This document shows, piece after piece, positions 1-8,653 of a stretch of DNA of 64,000 nt. The position numbers and the translations under genes were made by a program. Where the stretch lies: assembly GCA_016930535.1 (NCBI GenBank), contig JAFGGN010000055.1:1-64000 (forward strand), given 5' to 3'. The first letter of the stretch is position 1. Every line of letters begins with the position of its first letter. Below the pieces are notes generated by a model. It saw nothing but the letters and a program-made list of their open reading frames with translations. It made no database searches and was not told the DNA's origin. The stretch comes from a bacterium. GTDB lineage: Bacteria; Zhuqueibacterota; QNDG01; JAFGCO01.

Positions 1-83
1 AAATATATTTTGTTGTGGTGATAAAATATACGGAGACTTATCTCAACTTTATATCATAAAAATCCTATCTTGGACAAGAGTGA

Positions 84-350
84 TATAGGATACATGCTAC
101 TAAAAGAATGTTTGAACGGAATATTTCTGAGGAAGATGTCAGGCATGTGATCAGTAACGGCACCATCATCGAAGAATATAAGGATGATTTTCCTTTTCCA
201 AGTTTTCTGTTGAATGGAAAAGTCAAGGAGAACCGGTATATTCATATTGTTTTAGGCTTGGATGCAAATAATCAACGAATTTATATTATCACAGTTTATG
301 AACCGGAGCCTGCACTGTGGAAGGATAATTATTCCAGGAGAATAACATGA
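84..350 (+). pseudogene. DUF4258 protein (toxin-like), 5' end disrupted
   Basis: The ATG at 108 gives an 80-residue protein matching the DUF4258 family, small RelE/BrnT-fold proteins often paired with zinc-finger antitoxins. Visible family features are RMFERNISEEDV near the N-terminus and a VYEPEPALW motif near the C-terminus. The family normally has a W-T-x-H-A-x-x-R-M start. Here HATKRM lies in frame from 93 but the frame is stopped by TGA at 81-83, while the preceding strand and W-T-R lie in another frame (about 2-79), open to the left window edge. About 13 extra bases (80-92) separate the two parts. Either the gene is broken or translation restarts at 108. It overlaps the next gene by ATGA, as in an intact operon. 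Confidence 0.6.
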
Positions 351-571
351 AATGTGCAATCTGTAAAAACGGAGTGACGAAATCCGGAAAAATTACTGTT
401 GTACTCGAGAAGCAACAGACGACGTTGATTTTCAAGGGTGTTCCGGCCGAAGTCTGTGAAAATTGCGGTGAGGAATACATCTCTTCCGAGGTAAACGGAC
501 AATTGTTAAAAAGGTCCAACGATGCCCTGGAGCGCAATGTCTCTCTTGAACTGCTGCAGTATGCTGCATAG
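347..571 (+). CDS. YgiT-type zinc-finger protein (antitoxin-like)
   Basis: A 74-residue protein with two CxxC pairs, CAIC at residues 3-6 and CENC at about 37-40, followed by GEEYIS. This is the MqsA/YgiT N-terminal zinc-binding fold without the long HTH domain of full MqsA. Such proteins usually follow a DUF4258 gene, as here with a 4-bp ATGA overlap, and are taken to be the antitoxin or partner of that protein. The pairing is known from family context; toxin activity is not shown by sequence. It sits between the window edge and a tRNA fragment, so it is probably cargo of an integrated element. Confidence 0.8.
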   Translation: MKCAICKNGVTKSGKITVVLEKQQTTLIFKGVPAEVCENCGEEYISSEVNGQLLKRSNDALERNVSLELLQYAA

Positions 572-689
572 AAAACAATGAGTTTTACTTATATCGTTGA
601 ACTTATTTTAAATGACTGTGTAAAAATTCGTGTACAAAACTCAAAAACTCATCAATAAAAACAAACACTTAACAAGCTTTTCATTATAA

Positions 690-734
690 TTCGGGAGCAA
701 GAGGTCGTGAGTTCAAATCTCACCGTCCCGACCA
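690..734 (+). tRNA. tRNA-Pro 3' half fragment, probable att site
   Basis: The stretch contains an anticodon-loop-like TTCGGGA, the 3' anticodon-stem strand GCAAG, variable loop AGGTC, a full T arm (GTGAG, TTCAAAT, CTCAC at 707-723), acceptor 3' strand CGTCCCG, discriminator A and CCA (732-734). The 5' acceptor strand, D arm and 5' anticodon stem are missing: the bases upstream do not pair. The pattern GGGAGCA-G-AGGTC is typical of bacterial tRNA-Pro, and the loop would give anticodon CGG. A fragment from anticodon loop to CCA is the usual attachment core of tyrosine-recombinase elements. It is not a functional tRNA gene. Confidence 0.7.
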
Positions 735-760
735 TTGATTATCAGATTTTGCTTATTGTA

Positions 761-787
761 AAATCCCTTATTTTGTATTAGGGATTT
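761..787 (+). terminator. Weak hairpin downstream of tRNA fragment
   Basis: AAATCCC (761-767) pairs with GGGATTT (781-787) around a T-rich loop. It may be the original terminator of the displaced tRNA 3' end. There is no clean T-run, so confidence is low. Confidence 0.3.
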
Positions 788-916
788 ATGGGTTTATGAC
801 GTATATATGAAATTTTATTGGATTTCATAAGTAGATACACGAATTTTTTATATTTCGAATTATTTTCATTATTATGACAGGACATGTCCTATCTATAATT
901 TTAAGGGATAGTTGCA

Positions 917-942
917 CAGGGGCACGGCGCGCCGTGCCCCTG
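917..942. repeat. REP-like perfect 26-bp palindrome
   Basis: CAGGGGCACGGCG (917-929) is followed directly by its exact reverse complement (930-942). GC-rich palindromes of this kind are dispersed repeats in several phyla. A decayed relative with TTGCAGGGGCA and TGCTCCTGCAA arms occurs at 9763-9805. It lies just upstream of the LacI promoter and is not needed to explain that promoter. Confidence 0.6.
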
Positions 943-979
943 CGAATCGAAAGTAATCCCAAAATTCAAAATAATCCTC

Positions 980-1031
980 TTGACATTCCTGTTTTCATTT
1001 ATTATCATGTCCAGTAATCGTTAAAGTAAAC
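980..1031 (+). promoter_or_regulatory. LacI-gene promoter with candidate operator
   Basis: TTGACA (980-985) and TATCAT (1003-1008) are separated by 17 bases. CGTTAAAGTAAACG (1018-1031) lies at the expected transcription start and has CGTT/AACG half-sites, the style of LacI-family operators. This suggests autorepression. The promoter call is strong; the operator is inference. Confidence 0.6.
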
Positions 1032-1067
1032 GGTTAAGCCCGGTTCTCCTCGATCAGGAGAGATCAA

Positions 1068-2099
1068 GTGACGAAAAAATCCGCGAACGTAACGCAGGCT
1101 GAGATCGCGCGTCAGCTGAACCTGTCGACCGTAACCGTATCAAAAGCACTGCGCGACCATCCGGACATATCGGCCGAAACCACGGCGCAAGTCAAAAAAG
1201 TGGCGGAACAACTCGATTACAGACCGGATCTGATCGCCCGTGCCCTGTCCTCGCGAAGATCGCACATCATCGGTGCGGTCATGCCGGAAATCGACCATAC
1301 GTTTTTTGCTTCGGTCATGAAAGGCATTCAGGATGTCGCACAGGATCATCGGTACCAGATCATTCTGACTGTATCCAATGAAGATGAAAAGCAGGAACTG
1401 GAGAGCATTCAAACCCTTATATCCATGCGTATCGACGGCATATTGATCTCCATTTCGAGTACCACAACACGGTACGATATATTCGACACCATAAAAAGCA
1501 AAGGCATTCCGCTCGTGTTTTTTGACCGTCACATCATGGGTTCGGGCTTCAGTTCGGTCATTGTCGACGACCGGCAGGGCGCATTCAATGCTGTCGAATA
1601 CGCCATCGGGCAGGGCTACCGGGAAATCATGCACTTTTCCGGTCCTCCTTTGATCACCATCGCGGATGAAAGAAAAAAGGGTTTCCTGGATGCGGTGAAA
1701 CAATACGGACTTCCGTTTGAAGACGCATGGATCGTTCCATGCGGATGTTACGAGGCAGACGGCTACCGGGAATTCATGACCCTTGTACGGACGGGGAGAC
1801 TTCCGGAAGCCGTTTTCACGTTTAACGATCCTGTGGCCATCGGCATTTATGATGCGGCCAGAGAGAGCGGACTAAGGATCCCAGGGGATATCGGCGTCAT
1901 TGGTTTTTCGGACAATATCATATCGAGATACCTGTCACCGCCATTGACCACGGTCGAGCAGCCCGCGGTTGAAATCGGGAAAAGCGCGGTGTCCCTGCTG
2001 CTTGAAGAGATACAGAAGGGGCAGCCGTCGATCCCAAGGCAGGTTGTCGTCCCGACCCGTCTGGTTATCCGGGACTCCTGTAGGAAGACCGGATCCTGA
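1068..2099 (+). CDS. LacI family transcriptional regulator
   Basis: A 343-residue regulator with an N-terminal LacI helix-turn-helix (about residues 8-30, STVTVSKALRDHPDIS), hinge helix region near residues 50-58 (IARALSSRRS), and a periplasmic-binding-protein-like sugar-sensing domain to the end (FNDPVAIGIYDAA, GVIGFSDNIIS, PPLTTVEQP). The GTG start at 1068 is chosen because AGGAG (1056-1060) precedes it at good spacing. It is followed at 59 bases by the TonB receptor gene on the same strand, so it probably controls that uptake operon in response to a sugar. The ligand cannot be read from the sequence. Confidence 0.93.
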   Translation: MTKKSANVTQAEIARQLNLSTVTVSKALRDHPDISAETTAQVKKVAEQLDYRPDLIARALSSRRSHIIGAVMPEIDHTFFASVMKGIQDVAQDHRYQIILTVSNEDEKQELESIQTLISMRIDGILISISSTTTRYDIFDTIKSKGIPLVFFDRHIMGSGFSSVIVDDRQGAFNAVEYAIGQGYREIMHFSGPPLITIADERKKGFLDAVKQYGLPFEDAWIVPCGCYEADGYREFMTLVRTGRLPEAVFTFNDPVAIGIYDAARESGLRIPGDIGVIGFSDNIISRYLSPPLTTVEQPAVEIGKSAVSLLLEEIQKGQPSIPRQVVVPTRLVIRDSCRKTGS

Positions 2100-2157
2100 A
2101 CAAGTATCCATCGATTCAAATAAATCAATGTATTATTCAAGACAGGAGGGAACTTAT

Positions 2158-5100
2158 ATGAAACAGGTAAAACGGGCCAAATCCCGCGTTCTGGTTCCAC
2201 TGATCCTGATTCAGCTTTGCTGGTCAGCGGTATATGCCGGCAATACGGGTAAAATTGCCGGTGATGTCATGGATGCAACCCAGAACCGGGTGCTTCCGGG
2301 CGCGAATGTGGTACTCGAAGACACCTATATCGGTGCGGCCACGGATCTAAACGGACATTATACCCTGCTGAACGTTCCACCGGGCGTTTACAGTCTGAAA
2401 ATTACCATGATGGGATATCGAACCATGGTGGTGCAGAACGTGCGTGTGTCCGTGGACCTGACCACGAAGATCAATGCCGACCTGGATCCCACGGTCCTCG
2501 AATCCAGGGATGTGGTGACCGTGACGGCGGAACGGCCTCTGGTTCAACGGGACATGACTTCGTCCCAGGCTTCCATCAACAGTGAAGAAATCAAGAACCT
2601 CCCGGTGCAGAACCTGAACGACGTGCTGGAACTTCAGGCCGGTGTGGTACGCGACGGCAACGATTTTCATATACGCGGCGGACGGGCCGGTGAAGTCTCC
2701 TACTGGGTGGACGGCATTGCCACGAACGAGGTGTACGGCGGCGGCAATGCGGTCACGGTCGAGAAATCGGCCGTTCAGGAAATGCAGGTCGTCAGCGGTA
2801 CGTTTAATGCCGAATACGGCAATGCCATGTCCGGTATCGTCAATATGATCACCAAGGACGGCGGCAGCCGCTATGAAGGCGAAATCTCCGCCTATACCGG
2901 CGACTATATCAGCGGACGGCGTGTGTACGGTGTGCTCCGCGAAGTCAAAACCTCCACGGATCCGGAGACCGGCGCGACGACTGTCACGGAAGACCTTGAA
3001 AATCCATTGAAAAAATACAATCCGGTCTACAATATCGATGCGAACCTGAGCGGACCGGTGCCTTTCCTGAAAGACCGGGTTACATTCATGGTCAACGGGC
3101 GGTATTTTTCACAGGAAGGCTATCAGTACGGGCGCCGCTGGTATTACCCGCAGGGAATCCCGGGCGACAGCGCATTGGTCCCGCTGAATCCCTATACGTC
3201 CCTCTCAGGCATGGGAAAACTGACGGTCAGGCTCGGCAACAACATTAAAATGAACTACAGCGTGTTCATGAATCAATGGAATTCCGATCATTATGCCAAT
3301 CACACATACAAGTACAATCCCGACGGCACGATCGGCGGCAACGGTGAGGGACTGACGCATATTTTCGGCTGGAACCATGTGCTCTCTTCAAATACATTTT
3401 ATGAGGCCCGGGTCTCCCATGTGTACAATCATTACGAACAGTATGTATACGAAAATCCGGAACTGTATCCTTCCTACTTCATCGAGGTGCTTGCGGATTC
3501 AACGGGACCCGCCTATATCGCCGAGGTCGATCCGCTGTCGGACGAGGGCAAAGCGCTGCTCGAAGAACTGAAAACAGATCAGCGGCAGTACAGGTATGTG
3601 GTCGATCCTGCGAACCGTGAAGGCTACATGCATCCGGATTCGCTGCGGGATCCGGCCGCGTACAGCTTCTGGCGGTCCGGCACCCAGATGGACCATTTTT
3701 ACCGGACCACGGCCTACTGGATCGGCAAACTGGACCTGACCAGTCAGGTCACGGCCGCACATCAGGTCAAGACCGGGTTCGAACTGAGACTGCATGAGCT
3801 GAGCATGAACAGTTATACGTTGCAGCCCAAACTCAAGGAGGGACTGGACGAACAGATCGTGCCGTTTCAGCCCTGGGTACCGCCGTCCTCGTATATCTAC
3901 CATCATAAGTACACCCGGAAACCCCGGGAATTTTCAGCCTATATTCAGGACAAGATCGAACTCGTCGACATGATCGTGAATATCGGTGTACGCATGGATT
4001 ATTTCGATCCGAACAGCAATGTGCCGGTTGATCCGCGTGATCCCAATATTTACAATCCTTTTAAGGCGGAATACAGATACAAAAACTATATACCCCCTCC
4101 CGACTCGATCAAGGGACCGGCGGTCGAGGAATACAACCAGCAGTTTTCGGAATATTCAGCAGAAGAGCGCCGCGCATTCATGCAAAAAAAAGCAGATACA
4201 AACGTGCAGTTGAGTCCGAGGCTCGGTATTGCGTATCCGATTACGGATCGCGGCATCATCCATTTCTCATACGGACATTTCTTCCAGATCCCGGAATTCC
4301 AGTGGATTTACAGCAATCCCGATTTCAAGCTGTACACGGGCGGCGGAACGACCATTATCGGCAACGCCAACCTGAAACCGCAGCGTACGATCCAGTATGA
4401 AATTGGACTGCAGCAGCAGCTGACCGATCAGCTCGGCATGGATCTGACCCTGTTTTACAAGGATATCCGGGACTGGGTCGGCACGAGTCCGCTTGTGGAT
4501 ACGGACAAACCCAGTGTGGCCTATTCCATTTATGAAAACAAGGACTATGCCAATGTCTACGGCCTGACCCTGAATGTCGAAAAACGGTTTGCGGATCATT
4601 ACGGTGCGGGTCTGAGTTATTCGTTCCAGGTTGCGGAAGGCACTTATTCCAATCCGAATGACGCCTACAATGCCATACAGAATGAAAACGAACCCCGTCT
4701 GACACTGATTCCCCTGAACTGGGACCAGCGCCATACACTCATGGGCAACGTGACGCTGGGCGTTCGCGGATGGATCGTGACCTTCCAGGGAAAATACCAG
4801 ACCGGCCGTCCGTATACGCCGTCCTTCACACGCGGGGCGCAGGTCGGCGGATCCAATTATATCGGATATCGCGACAACAGTGCCAATCTGCCAACCGTCA
4901 AGAGTCTCGATATTCTGCTTCATAAACGGTTCAGGATCGATTCGTTCCGTTTCGGCCTGTTTGTCACCCTCTATAACGCACTGGATCAAAGCGGCGAAAC
5001 CTATGTTTATACGGACACAGGCACGGCCGAGTACACGACCAACATCGATCCGAAGACGATTCCCTATGTTCCGGAACGGGTCGGCACCGTCGAGGACCTG

Positions 5101-5166
5101 ATCCGGCGTCCGGACTGGTATATCGCTCCGCGCCAGATTCAGGCCGGAATATCACTCGAATTGTAA
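2158..5166 (+). CDS. TonB-dependent receptor with carboxypeptidase-regulatory domain
   Basis: A 1002-residue outer-membrane receptor. The start at 2158 follows AGGAGG (2144-2149) and begins a signal peptide ending near VYAG. Then come a beta-sandwich CarboxypepD_reg domain (about residues 25-105, with LPGANVVLEDTYIGAATDLNG), a plug domain (about 125-245, LPVQNLNDVLELQAGVV, FHIRGGRAGEVSYWVDG, VVSGTFNAEYGNAMSGIVN), and a long beta-barrel ending in RQIQAGISLEL. This Oar/SusC-like layout is used for import or surface assembly of large substrates. The reading frame extends upstream over the LacI gene end, but the signal peptide and ribosome-binding site fix the start. It shares an operon with the LacI regulator upstream and the secreted and PorV-like proteins downstream. 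Confidence 0.92.
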   Translation: MKQVKRAKSRVLVPLILIQLCWSAVYAGNTGKIAGDVMDATQNRVLPGANVVLEDTYIGAATDLNGHYTLLNVPPGVYSLKITMMGYRTMVVQNVRVSVDLTTKINADLDPTVLESRDVVTVTAERPLVQRDMTSSQASINSEEIKNLPVQNLNDVLELQAGVVRDGNDFHIRGGRAGEVSYWVDGIATNEVYGGGNAVTVEKSAVQEMQVVSGTFNAEYGNAMSGIVNMITKDGGSRYEGEISAYTGDYISGRRVYGVLREVKTSTDPETGATTVTEDLENPLKKYNPVYNIDANLSGPVPFLKDRVTFMVNGRYFSQEGYQYGRRWYYPQGIPGDSALVPLNPYTSLSGMGKLTVRLGNNIKMNYSVFMNQWNSDHYANHTYKYNPDGTIGGNGEGLTHIFGWNHVLSSNTFYEARVSHVYNHYEQYVYENPELYPSYFIEVLADSTGPAYIAEVDPLSDEGKALLEELKTDQRQYRYVVDPANREGYMHPDSLRDPAAYSFWRSGTQMDHFYRTTAYWIGKLDLTSQVTAAHQVKTGFELRLHELSMNSYTLQPKLKEGLDEQIVPFQPWVPPSSYIYHHKYTRKPREFSAYIQDKIELVDMIVNIGVRMDYFDPNSNVPVDPRDPNIYNPFKAEYRYKNYIPPPDSIKGPAVEEYNQQFSEYSAEERRAFMQKKADTNVQLSPRLGIAYPITDRGIIHFSYGHFFQIPEFQWIYSNPDFKLYTGGGTTIIGNANLKPQRTIQYEIGLQQQLTDQLGMDLTLFYKDIRDWVGTSPLVDTDKPSVAYSIYENKDYANVYGLTLNVEKRFADHYGAGLSYSFQVAEGTYSNPNDAYNAIQNENEPRLTLIPLNWDQRHTLMGNVTLGVRGWIVTFQGKYQTGRPYTPSFTRGAQVGGSNYIGYRDNSANLPTVKSLDILLHKRFRIDSFRFGLFVTLYNALDQSGETYVYTDTGTAEYTTNIDPKTIPYVPERVGTVEDLIRRPDWYIAPRQIQAGISLEL

Positions 5167-5189
5167 ATACAGAAACGGGAGAATCAACC

Positions 5190-8100
5190 ATGAAAAACAT
5201 TCTGAACCGATTAATCCTGCTGTGTATGCCGATCTTCCTGGTTCCTGTTATGGCACAGACACCCATGGATCAGCTGCACGGCAATGAAAACTACAGCTAC
5301 AGCGGCCTGCATTCGGGCAATCAGGTGCGCTGCAATTTCTACAATGACGGCATGGTCGGACGCCGTTATGTCAATCCGGACGATATCGGCGGTGAATGGC
5401 CCATCAATACGGGACATGACTACATGAATCAGATGATCATGTTCGTCGGTGCCGAAGTCAAGGATGAAAACGGAGAAATCAAGCACATCATGTCCGAGGG
5501 AAACGGTTGCACGACGGGCAATTCGAACAACGCAGACTCCGGGGATTCGGGCCCGAACGGCGAGTGGTATTCAATGGCGCCCCTGCCCGGATTCGCAAAT
5601 GACACGCCGGATCCTGATCTGAGCGAGGATCCCCGTGTGGCCATGAGCCAGTGGGAATGGTCCTGGCCCGAAACCTGGCCGGACAAATTCGAAGACGCCG
5701 TCGACCCGGGCTGGGCCGGATCGTGGAACGGTTACTTCGGAAAAAATGTCTACAATGCGGACCAGGAAAGCTACTATGTCATGGACGACTATAACAACCG
5801 TGAATTTGCCTTTTATCCTGATTCCACCGACGTGAACCGCAGGGGTCTTGGACTCCGCGGTACGGTGCGGGGTTTTCAATGGTCCAACGTGCTCGTCGAA
5901 GACATCCTGTTTCTGCTGTACGACGTGAAGAATATCGGCACGACGAATCATCAGAAAATGAACTTCGGTGTGATGTCCGGTCCGATTATGGGAAACCGGC
6001 TTGTCAGCGGCGGGGACGGCAGCGATGATGGCGGAGAATACGATCTTGAAAAGGAAATCGGCTACCACCTGGATCAGGACGATATCGGTGCAGGCGGCTG
6101 GAGAGCGGTCGGATTTCTGGGACTTGCATTTTTTGAAAGCCCGGGCAATCCCTATGACGGCATCGACAATGATGGCGATGCGGCATGGGGTTCTGGTCCG
6201 CTGATAACGGAATCCCTGTTCGCGCCGCGGACTGTTCAGCCAGGACAAAATATTGTCCTGATCGATTATCAGACATTCGAGCGCAAGGTGATGCCGATGC
6301 CTGCGGACGGGCTGAACATCCGGTTTCATGACCGGGTCATTCCGATCATGCCGGGACAGGAACTTATTGAAGCCGAGAACAACCTGTTCGACGACAATCT
6401 AAACGGCCTGATAGACGAGAACAACGGATCGACGTTCGGTGAGGGTACATCGGCCATAAAACGGTATTTGTATCTCGGATTGAAATATATCGATTATCTG
6501 ACCGGAGAGGGTGCCGATAACATTCTGATCGATGAAAAGCGCGATGACGGGATCGACAATGACGGGAACTGGGATGTTCTGAGTGACGATGTCGGGCTGG
6601 ACGGCGTGCCCAACAGCGGGGATCCGGGTGAAAACGACGGCCGGCCGACCTCGGGCCGCAATACGGATCTGCCCGGTGAACCGCATATCGATAAAACCGA
6701 TATCCATGAATCGGACATGATCGGCCTGACAGCGTTCAATATTTATACGCCGTGGACATTGTATCCCCTGTCCGACGATGAAAACCTGTGGTCCGCAATC
6801 GAACCGGGATATCTCAATGCGGTCGGCCAGTTCGGGGATACGGATATCCTGATGGGGTCCGGTTATTTCCCGCTCAAGACGGATCAGATCGAACGGTTCT
6901 CCCTCGGGGTTATATTCGGTACGGACAGGGAGGATTTGTTCCGGAACAAGGAATACGCCCAGAAGACATATGATGAAAATTACAATTTTTCAAAAGCGCC
7001 GTATATCCCCACGGTCACTGCAGTTCCTGGAGACAACCGGGTGACCCTGCTCTGGGACGATATCGCAGAAACATCGCACGATCCGATCACGGGTATGGAT
7101 TTCGAAGGATACCGGATCTACCGGTCCACGGATCCGGGATTCCGGGATATGACGCCCATCACGGATCAGTTCGGTTCGGTGGCCTACCGGAAACCCATTG
7201 CGCAGTTCGATCTGAAGAACAACATCAAAGGCTCTGCCGGGATTGCGGTCCGCGGCATTCATTTCTGGCTGGGGGAAGACACGGGCCTGCGGCATATGTG
7301 GACCGATACAACCGTACAGAACGGCCAGTTGTATTATTATGCAGTCACTTCCTATGACCGCGGTTCCGATTCACTTGGCATCGCGCCTACGGAATGCGCC
7401 AAATACATCTCTATCGCGACCGATGGCACCGTGGACAAAGGTAACAATGTGGTCCTGGTGCGCCCGGAAGCTCCTGTGGCCGGTTTCATCCCGGCCGGTC
7501 TGGACCAGTTGAAACTTCTGGTCCGCCCCGCGGGCCTTGGCACGACCGGCGGCCGGATCGGGTATACAATCATCGATCCGTCCGCGCTCAAGAACGGACA
7601 TGCATATCAGGTGACATTCGAGGATACCATGCTGCTGCAGCTCATCGACGGTCTGAACCGTATGACCCGGAAAACCGTAAATTATACGCTCCGTGACGTC
7701 ACATCCGGTGACATCCTGACCGACCGGAGTACGCTGATGGGCTCCGGAGAAGAAATGCCGGTCAGCGACGGCTTCCAGCTCAAGTTTTATGCCGATTCCA
7801 TACTTCAGATGGATCCGGACCGTTCGGGCTGGAACAGAGACGAAATTCACGGAATTACGTTTGTACCCTACAACAGCACCCGCCAGCCCACCCTTCTGGA
7901 GGGCGGAGATTACCGGATCGAGTTCGGAGAACCCGGTGCGGGGACTTCGACGGCCTATGTACGCCAGACAAAAGAACTGCCGGCCGTTCCTGTGAATTTC
8001 AGGGTATTCCGGCTTTTCCCGTCGGATACGGGTGAAGTGAAGGTGGAATCACTGTTCGCCTTCCGGGAGAATGACGGTGATGACGGCCGGTTCACGGGAT

Positions 8101-8642
8101 TTGTCGAAAGGACATCGACAATGGATGAGATCATCATTCTCAATCCGGACAGCATCGCCGGATATCAGGTCAGCTTCGACCGGACCGCTTACGATTCCAT
8201 GAATGTGAATCCGGAACCGGGAGATGTACTGACGATCCGCATGAAGACGCCCTTCCTGAGCAACGATGTGTTCGAGTTCACGGTCAAGACGGCGGACGTG
8301 GATGAAGACCTGGCCAAATCCCAGATGGACCTGATCAAGGCGGTTCCCAATCCGTATATCATCGCCAATTCATGGGAACCCCTAAATCCCTATTCGAGCG
8401 GCAGGGGGCCGCGCGAGCTTCATTTCATTCATCTGCCCGCACGGTGTACGATTAAGATATTCAATGTTCGGGGAGAACTGGTGGCCACACTGGAACATGA
8501 ATCCCCATCGATCACGGACGGAACGGCCATCTGGGACATGCAGACGAACGATAACATGGACATCGCATACGGATTATACATCTATCATGTTGATGCCGGT
8601 GACCTTGGACAGAAAATCGGCAAATTTGCCGTGATTAAATAG
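5190..8642 (+). CDS. Large secreted protein with FnIII and C-terminal sorting-like domain
   Basis: An 1150-residue exported protein with a signal peptide (residues 1 to about 22, ending VMAQ). The N-terminal half has no recognised enzyme motif but carries Asp/Asn-rich calcium-site-like segments (YDGIDNDGD, DDGIDNDGN). A fibronectin type III-like domain spans about residues 603-740 (VTLLWDD, GYRIYRSTDPGF). The C-terminus from about 1048 (AVPNPYI, CTIKIFNVRGELV, YGLYIYHV, KFAVIK) resembles the FlgD/T9SS sorting fold in diverged form. It starts 23 bases after the receptor gene and is followed 11 bases later by the PorV-like gene. This is a common FCB trio. It is probably surface-exposed and works with the receptor; its function is unknown. 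Confidence 0.85.
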   Translation: MKNILNRLILLCMPIFLVPVMAQTPMDQLHGNENYSYSGLHSGNQVRCNFYNDGMVGRRYVNPDDIGGEWPINTGHDYMNQMIMFVGAEVKDENGEIKHIMSEGNGCTTGNSNNADSGDSGPNGEWYSMAPLPGFANDTPDPDLSEDPRVAMSQWEWSWPETWPDKFEDAVDPGWAGSWNGYFGKNVYNADQESYYVMDDYNNREFAFYPDSTDVNRRGLGLRGTVRGFQWSNVLVEDILFLLYDVKNIGTTNHQKMNFGVMSGPIMGNRLVSGGDGSDDGGEYDLEKEIGYHLDQDDIGAGGWRAVGFLGLAFFESPGNPYDGIDNDGDAAWGSGPLITESLFAPRTVQPGQNIVLIDYQTFERKVMPMPADGLNIRFHDRVIPIMPGQELIEAENNLFDDNLNGLIDENNGSTFGEGTSAIKRYLYLGLKYIDYLTGEGADNILIDEKRDDGIDNDGNWDVLSDDVGLDGVPNSGDPGENDGRPTSGRNTDLPGEPHIDKTDIHESDMIGLTAFNIYTPWTLYPLSDDENLWSAIEPGYLNAVGQFGDTDILMGSGYFPLKTDQIERFSLGVIFGTDREDLFRNKEYAQKTYDENYNFSKAPYIPTVTAVPGDNRVTLLWDDIAETSHDPITGMDFEGYRIYRSTDPGFRDMTPITDQFGSVAYRKPIAQFDLKNNIKGSAGIAVRGIHFWLGEDTGLRHMWTDTTVQNGQLYYYAVTSYDRGSDSLGIAPTECAKYISIATDGTVDKGNNVVLVRPEAPVAGFIPAGLDQLKLLVRPAGLGTTGGRIGYTIIDPSALKNGHAYQVTFEDTMLLQLIDGLNRMTRKTVNYTLRDVTSGDILTDRSTLMGSGEEMPVSDGFQLKFYADSILQMDPDRSGWNRDEIHGITFVPYNSTRQPTLLEGGDYRIEFGEPGAGTSTAYVRQTKELPAVPVNFRVFRLFPSDTGEVKVESLFAFRENDGDDGRFTGFVERTSTMDEIIILNPDSIAGYQVSFDRTAYDSMNVNPEPGDVLTIRMKTPFLSNDVFEFTVKTADVDEDLAKSQMDLIKAVPNPYIIANSWEPLNPYSSGRGPRELHFIHLPARCTIKIFNVRGELVATLEHESPSITDGTAIWDMQTNDNMDIAYGLYIYHVDAGDLGQKIGKFAVIK

Positions 8643-8653
8643 GAGATCGTTCC

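Larger units (their letters stand above)
572..1067. other. Intergenic region between island edge and LacI gene
   Basis: No ORF with family resemblance was found in this AT-rich stretch. It holds the tRNA-Pro fragment (690-734), a weak hairpin (761-787), a 12-bp palindrome AGGACATGTCCT (879-890) that could be a protein-binding site, a 26-bp perfect GC-rich palindrome (917-942), and the promoter and operator of the LacI gene (980-1031). Confidence 0.6.

Noticed and set aside
690..734. Intact tRNA gene
   Set aside because: No D arm, no 5' acceptor strand and no 5' anticodon stem can be found upstream; only the 3' half matches.
5571..6329. Long minus-strand ORF of 252 codons
   Set aside because: It is a shadow of the secreted-protein gene on the plus strand; no start signal and no family resemblance.
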